Below are positions 10,989 to 23,434 of a DNA stretch of 64,000 nucleotides, piece by piece. The notes under the pieces were generated by a model, which was given only the letters and a program-made list of their open reading frames with translations, had not been told where the DNA came from and made no database searches. The stretch is from NCBI GenBank assembly GCA_012932295.1, contig JAAONU010000013.1:45150627-45214626 (forward strand), written 5' to 3'. This stretch comes from Cyclina sinensis. Taxonomy: Eukaryota; Mollusca; Bivalvia; Venerida; Veneridae. The position numbers were made by a program, and so were the translations under genes. The first letter of the stretch is position 1; every line of letters starts with the position of its first letter.

Positions 10989-13900
10989 GACAATACTTTG
11001 GAAAAAAAAATTGTTCTCTTCCTTGCGAGATATAGCGAGTGTTTTGCTGATTTTTATTCCAAAATGAAGGAAATCGAATTTATTCTTGTACATCATCTGA
11101 ACTATTTATTATTTAAGATTATGCTTTTAATCATATAATTTTCATTTTTACTTTTACATGATTTTCTAATGTCCCAAATTATACCGTCTGTTCCAATAGA
11201 GTATAGCGTCTGTTCTTATATAAAGTATCTTAATGTGTCAATATGTTTTAAAATGCCTTAACATTAAATGAAAGACTTTTGAGCAACAAGTTGTGCTCTG
11301 TTTAAAATGTGAAAAGTATACATTAAAAGCACAGGTAGACTATACCAAAAAGAATCGATTTATATACGTGTTGGAAATTTGCTTCAAACGAACAGAACTA
11401 TTATTCAAACAGCTAAATTCAACACCATATCTAAAAATCTGCGGGAAACTAAAACGGCTTGACTTCAGTTAAATACACGTTAGAAATGGTCACCTTGATA
11501 GGCAGATCTAAATTACAATCTGTTAATCATTTAGAAGCTTGTTAGAAAAATAGCTGTAACATGTATAAAACTTGTAATTAAAGTATATATAACATTTGCA
11601 AGAGAAACTAGAATTTTAAATACTAAAAGAAAAGCATTATCACGGTCGTTCACATTGCTTTACAAAGTGTTTGTGTCACTAGTTATCTTCTTAAATCATT
11701 AATAAAACAAACCCAATAAATTTCAAACTGAAAACAAAAGCGTATGTAAACAGTTATATTTATAAGAAGTGGAGAAGATGGTTTCGTAAGCATATGTTTG
11801 CAGTTTAATGATGCATAATATTACAAATCTATAATATGTATTAAAAAACGGATAAATCTGACAATCAATATAACAAATAAAAGAATGGAAAAGGCCACAT
11901 ACATAACTGCAATTTTTATAAACGTTTTATACAGCATGTAAGTGCTCTTTGATTCTTTGCGAAACGCTGTGTTCAATTTTAAGGACTAAAACTGTGTATT
12001 CAGTCTGGTCGACGTCATTGAGAAGAGATATTGGATATTGACCTTTTCACAGGAAACAAAAGACAGTATCAACAATGATTCCTTCAGAACTTTAACAAGC
12101 GAGCGAGGGAGTCACATTCTCTCCAATATTAGTGGATGGCGGTGCTCGTTTCACTCTGACATGACTAGTGAGTGCTAGTAAATAATTACCAGAATGTTGG
12201 TGACAGTCGCGTGTGCTCTTAAGTAAGTGTATGAAAGCGTACTTGAGGGATTTGAAAGTTTCTATGAGGTTTTCATAGGTTTAACAAGGTACGTACTTAG
12301 ATTTAATAGTTTAATATTTGGTTTTGAATAAAAATAACAGAGAGCTACAAAGATTTAACAGAAGGAACTTCGATGACTCTGTGTAGAGTGTCATCATTTC
12401 TGTTAGCTTCAACTCGAATGACTATAAAAAAATAATAGCTGTATTATTCAAAAAGTTAAACACTTTACAAGTATACGTTTAAGACATGTGTCTGTTAATT
12501 AATTAGCTTTCTCAGGCACAATAACATAGTCATTTAGCTTCATTTCAGCTTTAAAGTTTGTTAATATAACAAACTTACAGGATTTCTTCCATAGATTTAA
12601 ACACCTGACTTTTGACTGTTTCATGCAGTGTGCTTTAAATTGAAAGCACATAATCTTCTCAAATGTTTGAGAGTTAATTCAGTACCGTGCTGGTAAATGG
12701 TATCATTCTCTTTTTAAAGCAAACAACTGCAATTTTGCACGAGACAATCTGGGCATATTCCATAGACAGTTAACATTTGAAAACGCTTACACTTAGATTT
12801 GTTTAAAATACGGTATCAAGTAGTTTCGAAACCTTATATCTATAAGACGTATCAAAATAGTTTCATTTTATCCTTTTATTTAAGTTTAAGTGTGTATTTA
12901 TTCCTAATATTTCTAAATATTCCAAACAACTTAGCTGTAAGTAATTAGTCAGTTGAAAAAAAATAATTTTCAGCTCTCATTCAAGGTTATTTTTGTCGCA
13001 TTTTCAAAAACTTCTTCCCTATATGTTGACACAACCAGGAAAATGTCATTAGGTGTTAATTTAAGACTGTTGGAAGGAGAATCGCAAGTTAGATAAAAAA
13101 TAATAATAGGTATAACTATGGTATCATTTCAGTGCATCGCTGTAATCGACCATATACTAACGAACAGTGTCCGTGTAATAGTGAACATTTATTCTTTGTT
13201 TTACTTTAAATGTCGTAACATTGTTCTTCATTTGATTAATCAAGTTTCAGGGGAGTGCTGGAAGTTTACAGAACAATGCAGTCAGTCAGGTCCAGCTCGA
13301 TGTTACAATAATATTTTTACAATATGTTTACAGTAGCAGTATTTAACCAGTTTTGAGTGACTTTTTGTCCGTATCTTGAAGCAGTTTATGTAAAGAAGTG
13401 AACAGATATCTTTGACTCTACTCTTGTCTGTTTAATAAGTCAGAGGTAAAGGGCATAATTTTCCTAGTTAAGGAACTATAACATTTATTTCGGAGACAGT
13501 CTTATTCGAAAAATTATTCTAGTTCGTATAGAATAACAAATGGAGCATTGTACTATTTCACTTTCTATTCCTCAGCGTATCTTTGAAGAATATCATCATT
13601 ATAAGTCACTTAACACTTACATCTTTAGATGCTTTTAAGAATGCTAATTGGTGATTAAGAAATTAATAGCTCAGTAAATAAAATAACAAGAAAGTAATCT
13701 GTATCTTATTGAATTTGTTGCCAGCTTCATGCATAGCATTTGTAGGTAAAGCACTGTGTTAAAATTCTTTGTAAAATACTTGTAAGATTTAAAAGACCTC
13801 AATTCAGTTTTATCAAATTACGCCTGCCTGAGTACATTAAGAGAAAGTCCCAGTAGAACAGATTTTTTCTGTAATTATCTTAATTTTTAAATTTTTTTTC

Positions 13901-16150
13901 TGATTCTCCATGTGTGAAGTTTACCAGATACTTGGAAAAGTTACTGAACTGCATTGGTTGTAGTGATATCCAGGAACGCTTAGACGAATACGTGAAAACT
14001 TTAAAAATTTTTTACTTGGAAATCAAAAGAACAGGATTTTTTCTTTATTTCATAGTCCAAGTTTCATACTGTTTTGCGATTTGCGATATTTAAGTATAAG
14101 ACATTGCTTACTAATTAATATTTTTTCAATGAAAATGAAATACTGATATAGGTCTGGTTCATTCTAAGTCAGGTCAGATTCTTCTACGCTGCAGGCACAG
14201 GTTCGGCATGACTCTTATTTAGTCATTGGTCCTTCTATTTCATATGCTCAAAATTAAAATCAAATAATCAAAAAAAATATAATAGAATTTTCAATATCAA
14301 CTGACTACTAAATTCATTTATTTTGCCAAAAGTATAATAATAAAAAGACAACATTACAACGTACTTGTACCAAAATTTGTTCAACATTCTAAACTTCAGT
14401 GCTTACATAAATATTCGAAGCTTGTTTTCAATACCGTAATATTTGCTTACGCAACATTTCTCTCATAGGTAAAGTTACAGCAGTAAGTTTATTGAAATAT
14501 CAAATCTAGTTATCAGTTTTTGAATTACATATATTTCAATGTTATGCTTAATAATAATACTAATATTATAATAATATTAATAAAAATTATAATAATAGTA
14601 ATCGTCATCATCATCATCATCATCAATACACCATCATCGTCACATTCGTCATTATTATAGAAATGATGGTAATAAAAATGATAAAACGAACAAAAATAAA
14701 AGTTATAATAACCAAATGTTATTGTTTTTATAATTCTTGATTTCCTGTTTATCATTATTGGATTATTTTTAATTCAGTTATTTATATATAAGTAATAAAT
14801 TTTAAAAAATCTCTTATTCTGAACTGGAACAACCAACACATAACTGTCCATTGAAACATTTCGGCCCTGAGGTGTTTACCTAGGCAAAGAATATATATTT
14901 CTTCAAAATTAAACCGGGCAGTCAGTAGATGTTCGATGTTTATCATATCAAATAAAATATATACGTCTGTTAGTACTATCATTGTGTCTGGCCTTTATAA
15001 AAAAAAGTTCCGTGTACCTCTTGGCAAAGTCACCAACGTGATAATTTTGAAAATTGTGCCTTAAAAATAAGCGTTTTGATCTAAACTAAATACAACACAT
15101 TTCCGCCTCCACTAGCCTTCTGAGTTTCACCGAAATTGATAACACCAACAAGCAGTCACAAGTGAACATGCTTTGCGTTATATTATTAATGATAGAAATT
15201 TCAATTAAAAGAAATTATTAATAAATATTCAAACAGAGTTTGACTATTATAGTAGAAAACATTTTTTTTTACGTTTGAACAGATGCAAGTTAATCCACAT
15301 GTAGTACCTGCAAATTATCTGTAGTCGTTAGGAAGAAATTTAAAGTGATTAACAGATTTGGTCTAAAGTGCGTGTTTCATCTAACCCTAGCTCTTGTAGC
15401 TGCAAACAGCAGTTGTGCACTTTTATATCCTTTGACTCCTTCAGTTGGAATCTTTTCCTTTTTCCTATTTTAGCATTTTAGTTTCAGTTTAATTTTCCAT
15501 AGAAAAGAGTAAAAAGAAAAATGAACATGTGTATTCTTGAAAACGCACTGAACAAATTTCTACATTTTGAGAAAAGGAGTGAAACAAGTTCTCAGTGACT
15601 TTAATTATAGGCTTGTACTTATTATATTAAAGTGCACAACATTGCGTGCTTTCCTATTTGATTAACTATTTCTGGTTTCCCAACTCCTGCGAGACTGTCT
15701 CTTGAATTGTGAATTTAGCAAAGCCTTCTACAGATTTTCATCTGACCAATGACAATCATCTATTTCTGATTTGCCTGAGTAATGGAGTCATATCTCATAT
15801 CGCTTTAACTATCTTAGATTCATGTCTTTTAAAGCTTTCAAACCGTAGGTTGTTTTCCACAAAGTTTGTTTGTTGTACCTTTATTCATAACCTCGTAAAT
15901 TAATAATTTTCATGTATGGAGTCACAAAAGTAATCTTGTGATCCGTTGCTTTCCAACGTTTTTAGACCATAAAAAAGGTAAGACATGTACATTAAATGGC
16001 ACTCCAAAACACAAAACTTTCCTACGATGCCGAATGACCTATTATTATTCTTACAGTCTTTATTTAAAAAATGACATGATTGATCGTTTGCTGTATTCGA
16101 GTTTAAAAAGGGTATGCCTTGAACAGAACAGTTTGCAAAGCATTTACAGA

Positions 16151-16262
16151 AATTCAGTTTACAACGTCTTTTTAGGAATTCAGTTTACGACGTCTTTAGG
16201 GGAATTCAGTTTACGATGTCTTTATTAGAATTTAATTTACAACGTCTTTATAAAAATTCAGT
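16151..16262. repeat. 26-bp tandem repeat, about four copies
   Basis: AATTCAGTTTACRACGTCTT-like units start at 16151, 16177, 16203 and 16229, with a partial fifth at 16255. Confidence 0.88.
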
Positions 16263-17943
16263 AGATAATTATGAACCAGACACTATAAAGCTTACTAGTA
16301 TTCTTGTAACAATATTTACTAAGTATCGACGATCCTTCTGAAAAACAGTTCTCACTGACGTCAAGTATTGGCTTGTACTTGGTGAATAAGAATTCATTTC
16401 ATTAAATTGATTAACTCCATTTTTCTTAAATGCACGACATTTCGATTTAAGGTGCGGTTGGGTGAATGTTGTAGAAAAAACAACATGAAATGGTATTCAA
16501 ACGAAAGCCTGTTATTAACAAATACGTTTATTAGTATTTTGTGCATTTTTAACATTCTGTGAATTCACTGCAAACTCCTTAAGTTTTTCTTGTTTGATGA
16601 TATTAAGTTGAAAAATAATATTTCTACAATGATACAAAATGTTTATCTTAGGCATGTACGCCGCTGGACCGCTAAAATCCTACAAGTAGCAAAAACTTCT
16701 TTCGATAAAAATCACCTTTAATACTACTACATGTACTTATATTAAAACTCGCAGCAAACGCATTTTGTTTCCGTTATTTGTTGAAACTTGGTAAAAAATA
16801 TCTTTGTCAGGGATACAAAATGTATCTTTAAGGCCGACAAAAGCCTACAAAGAGAAAATTCTTCTTTTGAGGAAAAGTACCGACCGCTATTTTTGGGGTC
16901 AAAACTTGTAATTTAGGCTTAAAAAAGTGTATGATTGCCTTCGTGTCTTTTCAAGAATTCAAAAAAGTCGCCTCATGCCCCTTTCATTTTTGTTAATTGT
17001 TTGAAACGACTTATGAAATCTTGCCTTTATTCTAGGCAGCTACTGTTAGGACGCTAAGCCGTCGGGCCGTCTTCACGAACTTTTTTAATCTACAAAAGAT
17101 TGTTTATTCTGTATTGGAAGCGTACACGTGTCTGTCTAAATGATGCTCTATTTCCGAAAAAGATTGGATATGTAAAAAGGCAAAATTATAAATTTTGCTT
17201 TTTATTTGAAATTTCTTCATTTTAATCACACTCTAACAGTAGTGTACTTAAATGGCAATTTTGTTAACAATTTTGTTTAGTCTATTTGACGAGGAATCTA
17301 TGCATTTATTGTTTGGTATTGATTCAGATTCAATATGAATAACATTTTAAAAAACAAAATTGCATTATCTTAGAGTTAATTTTTTGAAGCGGAATTCTAG
17401 ACAAAGTAGGTTTCAATTTAAAAATGCAATAGTCGTCGACAGGAACGGATATTGAATGTAAATAAAATGGAAAGTCAACGCGACATTGGTAAATACAAAA
17501 CACACTGGTATGAATATAATAGCAAACAAATCTATGAGAAAGTAACAACCCCGTCAGTACAAAGCCATATTATTAGTGAAGTTAAACTAGTGTAATCTAA
17601 CAATTCCAGTTGAGGCCAGCTGAAATGGTTGATATTGTATTCACTGGAAATTATTTTGAATCCAAGCAGAATTTTAAATTCTTGGGTCGCCAAGATACAG
17701 CGACATTTATATATTGGGAAAGGTTCCAGAGTGTAGAGTGTAATTTACTTGCATGTCTTACATGCATTTACGATAAATACAAAACTGTTGTATTTACTAT
17801 ACCTCAATGTCTTGTTTAACTATTATGTACAATTATGTGATGCCAAATATTTCTATATTTTTGTTCGTAGACGACTTTGTATTTAAGAAGGATTAGCTGT
17901 GTAATTTGAATATGAAAGCTGTATTCTAAAAAGTGTAAATCAC

Positions 17944-17985
17944 GAATGAATGAATACTTGAATGAATGAATGAATGAATGAATGA
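17944..17985. repeat. (GAAT)n microsatellite
   Basis: GAATGAAT units with one interruption (ACTT). Confidence 0.9.
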
Positions 17986-18526
17986 TTTTTTTGTATGGGA
18001 TAGTGTATGTAGATATTTAGGTGAACGTTTTTCATATGGATAATTTTTTTAAAATTTTCATCGGGTACTCAGTGTGTAATGCCAGTGTGTTCTGTCGAAT
18101 CTCTAGTTTTTTCCCCCTCAAAATGCATTTAGCAAGAGCTATTACTATTACATGGAAACAGTAACGCTGTTATCTGTAGACGGTTGGAGTATTGTATGGA
18201 CTATTAAACACACTCGTTTAATTAAGCGGTGTAAAAAGTGTATTCTAATACGATTAAAGAACGTTTTCACCTGTAGACAGTAAAGAATTAATATAATCCT
18301 TTTGTTAATTATATGTCTGAAAAAGTAGATGAACATAACGTTTTTTAAAAATACGTAAGATTATCTTCATTTAAACGTGTTGAAATGAAAGCTTTAAAAA
18401 TGTGTTACCAAAAAAAAACCAAAAAACAAAAAACAAAAAAAAAAAAACAAGACAATAAAAAGAACATTGAGACATTTAAACTTATTCCTTTCCGTATTCC
18501 GTCCTCGAATACTTATAAACATATCG

Positions 18527-18596
18527 TAACGTAACACAGTGTTGCGTGACATAACGTGACACAATCATAACAGAATTAACGTAACGTAACGTAACT
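18527..18596. repeat. CGTAA-rich simple repeat
   Basis: Runs of CGTAACGTAAC flank a diverged middle (GCGTGACATAACGTGACAC). The spacing is 5 bases with variants. Confidence 0.75.
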
Positions 18597-21500
18597 TTTC
18601 ATAACTATTGATTACTTTGCTGCGACAAGAAACAGAATTGTTAAACAGTAACAACTTGAACTCTAGAATTCCCGTATTGATGACTATTTGTTGTTACGAA
18701 TTCCCGTATACGAATATATTCGTTGGTTTGTAAAGACGTGTTAGTATTTGTATATATCAGTTGTGATTCCCTATTTGTCGAAACCTCACCTGTTTACTTT
18801 AATTCAGATTCCGGCCCTGTCGCAACATATCTCTTTTAATTATAACCAGTGATACACCTATTGTGTTTTATGAAATATTTTCAATCACCAGATTTTATAT
18901 TTGAAATCTTTAAAACAGTTCCGATACGTTGATAAATATTACTTCATCAAAGTAAAACAGTCTTAAAAATAAATTAAATGGACAAAACATGTGGCTGCTA
19001 TATAATCAAACTAGAGAATGGCACACAAGGTAGTAGTAGTTCTTCCAATCTTTACCCGCAATATATTTCTGGACAGTTGTATTTGATGATTTGTAAACGA
19101 CTCCATTGTTTTTTAACACTTTACTGAACGCAAGTCACCTTTCGGCACTCTTTTGTCAGGTTTTATGATGAAACACACTTACCTATGAATGAAGAACTAA
19201 ATCTAGCTTTAACTTTCTTCGTGTTATTGTTGTTGATGAGTTCTAGCCTCGCAGCAATACTGATCCTGTTTTCGCAGACTTCCCTTTGTAATACTAATAC
19301 TTACTTTATTTAATAATACTTGAAGGAGTCCCACACAAAACATAAATGTTCCATCAAGTTTACAGTCTCGTGTAAGGTCAAGTACAACAAATTTGTTTTA
19401 AAAGCACATTTGTTCTTACATGATAAATTAAAACTTCAATTCCTTCGGAACAGATATATCAAACTTCTGAACAGTGAAGAAAATAGTGTAAAATGTAGAA
19501 TTTGGAAAACATATTAGATTATGTAAATGTACTACGACCTTTCAGCTTTGTATTCTATGTATTGCGTGTTAAAATGAAATGGATAAAACTTCTGCAGTAG
19601 TCAATGTCTGTCATAGAAAAAGTAAATATGACCCACTTCGATTGACAAAAAAAAACTGAACTGGTTGTATTTTATATATTACTAAGCAAACATGAGCTTA
19701 CATGTCAGACGTGTCCAATTCAGTTTAATTTTCAGTTTCTTTTCAGTCTTTGCTGGCGCTGGAATATAAATGTATTGCATGTTTTTCGTCCCTTACCAGT
19801 GGCCTGTTTCATTTATTTCAGCGCATTAATCAATACATTCTTCACTTGAAGTAACATTAACAATTTCTTATTTTTCTTTGACTTTAGTCTTGGTGTGTAA
19901 ATGAACGAATGTTCCTTTTATCGTTACATTTTTTCACCGACTAACATCTGAGGAAACTCTCCAGCATCTGTAATTCGCATGTCTCTTAGAATACTTTGTA
20001 TACATGCAGCTCTTGTTTAGGGTCTCTTACAGCAAATGTATTTAAAAGCTCGTTTGTGTTAAACTGATAAATTGAAAGTTAAATTGTCTCAGAGAAGATA
20101 AACTCAGTTAAGTTTATTATGCAGAAAATGGCATAAAATTGAGGGTTTTGAAATTGTGTCAAACATGTCAGTTTTAACATGCTATTTCGATTGTATTGTT
20201 TTCATAAAAATCTTTGAAACACTGTGAATTTATTGAAGAAATTAAGATTTACACATATCAATGTATAATTTGCTACTTTTATAATCTCTGTAGTAGAAGG
20301 ATAACTTGTCATGTAAAATAGCTAACCATACGAGTATATATATCAATAACCATAGCCATTATAAATTTACTTTTTTCACAGGAATCTGAAGCGTCTTAGA
20401 ATTTTCCTTTACCTATTCTTGGGTCAGAAATCGGAAATAATCATCAGCAATAAAAATAACTGCTTAAGAATTATGTTCCCGATCTTTTATAAAAAAAGAA
20501 CGAATTAACCGCAAATCAGGCAGTGGGCGTTTTCGACTGAAAATTACAGTATAGTCAGTATTGACCCTATTTTGACAGGCTCATTTTGTGCGTTTAACAT
20601 AGTTCTGTACGGAAACTAGACTAAATTTCCTAGAGAATAATATAATAAGCTTGATCGGGGTAAAACCTATAATAGTGGTGTAAGGGAAAAAGTTAGTGGA
20701 GCCAAACCTAAAACGCCGTTTCCAATTAAGACAATTGTAAATGTTCATTCGGAATTATTACCTCGTTTTCGACTACAGTTCAGAAGGCAAAAAGTTTGTT
20801 TAGGCTCCCAGTCTGAAATATATTAATATTGCAAAGTTTTGTATATTTTGAACAAAGCTTTTGAATACAACTACTCACATTTCACATAAATTGTCTTGAT
20901 GACCCTTGATACAAACAAAAATGATCAGCAAGTTAATCTCATCTTTGTCAAAGCTTTTTTACTTTTCAAAATGTTAATCATAAACCTTTAAGAAAAACTT
21001 TTAAGACATTTTTAGCAATTCGTTGTCTATCAAAATTTGTTAGAGAAAACAATATGTGGCACGTTTTGACAATAGGGGCCCTGTAGATGTGCATGACGGA
21101 ACATCAGGTATCTGCGACTTACGGACGATATTAAAAGGACGTTGTCGCTAAAACCATTGCAACCTTAACATTTTAATGCCTAATTATATATATTCAATAT
21201 CATCCGAATATGATAACTATATTACATACTTTCGGTAACAGAAAAGACTGATTTTAACTCGTCAGATTTCGATGAAAATCACCCATAAGGCTACTTTGTA
21301 ATTCATACATGTATAAGACAATTCAGGCCTAAAGCAATACCCCCTTCCTAAAGAGTGCTCCAACCCATTGTGTTAACAACAAGTATTTCACATAGAAGCC
21401 ATTGGTTTGATCCCTACTAAAGCAATTTCTTTTCTGTTTTTCCTTCTTTATTTTCAAATTATAACACTCAATTTTTACTTTTATCTTTAATATACATGTA

Positions 21501-23364
21501 TTACAAATGTTACAACATCTTTAAAATTGATGAATTTAATACATTTAGATATCAAAGATTCAGTAAATATTTAAAAACAACTACATGGTAAACTTCTTTT
21601 TATTTGTTTAATGTTCAGGTAGTATAAGAATGAATTAATTTAAGCTATTTGGCAGCCGCATTGATATATTTTGAAATTTTCATTGGTATCTTCCTCCCAT
21701 CATGATGTGGGTGGGGTAAATTGGGAACATTTTTTATCACATTTCTGTAGTTCTAAGTATTTGATCTACTTTCTGTGTTTTATTGTCACAGCAATCATTA
21801 TGTCTTAATTCCTGTGAATGTTGATAGACTAAATTGCCGTGGTTTTGTGGTAAACATCCACTGATTTTTAATGATAATTATTTCCTTGTTAAACTTTCCA
21901 AGTCAGTATGAAGTTAATGCATGTCACACCTTCTGAATATTTTGGTAAAACTGATACATATTTTTATATTTTGTCACTATATTAGGTTGTTTTTTTCTAT
22001 TGTTTTTAATATATAGTTTGTTTCTTAAAATTGACAAATTAATTCTGGGTTGTAAAAAATGCAATTAAAACTCAAACCTTAACTTCCTCCCGTTAAACTT
22101 CAAGACAAAAGACAGCAAACCTTATCCACTCTTTTTGCTATGCCCAGAGGTTTGTCACATTCAGTATTTGATTCTATAGTTTCTGCTTCACTAAAATATT
22201 CCGTCGATTCTTCTTCACTAAAGAATCTTGTTTTCAGGCCTTATAGGCGATAAAGACTGTTATCATTTTAATTTAGTATGTCTCGACTGGTAATTTTCGG
22301 AAGCATTGTATGTTGATGTACGTGTTACTGAGTGAAACGTGTAAATAATCACCATACACTATTCCCTTGGTATATTTAAGTCTTCAGTCTCATTTTGTTT
22401 TCAGAAAATCAAATTAATAAAAAACTTAACGCAACCATTTTTTATGAGTTTCTAAGGAAACATTAGATTAAGTTTTATATGCAGAGCGGGATCGTTTCGC
22501 TGGATTTAAAATATACTTACATCTGTATTCGTCTGAATGTTTTTAGTAAGACTGAAAATATTGCATCCGACATAAGATAATAATTTGCGCAAACGTTCGT
22601 CTGTAAGTCGCGAAGTAATATTCTGTGTAAAATGTTGTTAATTTGAATGTACAGTCATGTTTCGTTTAAGAGATAGCAAATCTCACCTTCTGAAGCAAGA
22701 CCAATGCAAAGAAATAATTCAAAAATTAAAATTATTTTCCGATGCACTTTTGCGCACGTATTCCTAATCCAACTGTGTTTTGACTTCCTTCTCAGATAAT
22801 TTAACTCATACTTGACAAAATATTAATAATAGTGTCAAATATATAGATCTACGTATGTTTTCAATAAATTGCCATTCTAATAGAATGTACTTTGGAAAAA
22901 TAAGTGTATCAGAGTCCCGCTTCAATTTTTAAAAAATGTATTTGTATGCAGATTTTTACAAAATATGTTTTTTCTTTCAATTCTTGAGTTATATTACTCA
23001 TATTGTCTGGCTCGAATGTTAAAGCAGTGTTATACATAGGGCTGTCATACCTCCTAAGCTCTAACACCAGTTATTGGCATATTTTTAAGTTGTACTAAAA
23101 TGATTACAATTAAGATGGAAATTCCGTGTGCTTACTAAAGGATTCTTCGACAATATTTTAGGTTGTACATGAGACACCATTTCTTTTAGTTAACCAATAA
23201 TAGATTAAAACATAGTCATGGAGGAATCAGACCTAGGTTACAAATGTAGACTAAATCTGTATAACTGATTTATATAGTTGTTCATTTGTAATTGAAATTG
23301 TATGCACTTCAGTGACCTTTTTAAAACAAAATTTGTTTCTCTATATTTCAGGTTTTCATCAAGA

Positions 23365-23434
23365 ATGCTCAGCCTATTGCAAACTGCCGTGTTATTGTGT
23401 GGTATACATCTGCTTCTTATTTCTTTAGTTCACG
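23365..23434 (+). CDS. CA10: CA10-like exon 1 (signal peptide)
   Basis: Encodes MLSLLQTAVLLCGIHLLLIS and three more residues, a classic hydrophobic signal peptide, and ends in phase 1 at CACG/GTAAGT. Thirteen untranslated bases (23352-23364) lie between a TATATTTCAG acceptor and the ATG, so transcription must start in an upstream exon. The next exon is about 8.9 kb away. Confidence 0.88.

Larger units (their letters stand above)
10989..23351. other. long gene-free stretch upstream of the first coding exon
   Basis: About 12 kb of AT-rich sequence with no recognisable protein. Because the first coding exon of the carbonic anhydrase-related gene starts with an acceptor site, part of this stretch is probably an intron and a non-coding exon should lie here or upstream. 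It also holds small arrays (16151-16262, 17944-17985, 18527-18596), an ATC-rich microsatellite at 14602-14642 and oligo(A) at 18411-18450. Confidence 0.5.

Noticed and set aside
14525..14755. Met/Ile-rich open frame on the - strand
   Set aside because: Low-complexity translation of an AT-rich and ATC microsatellite stretch.
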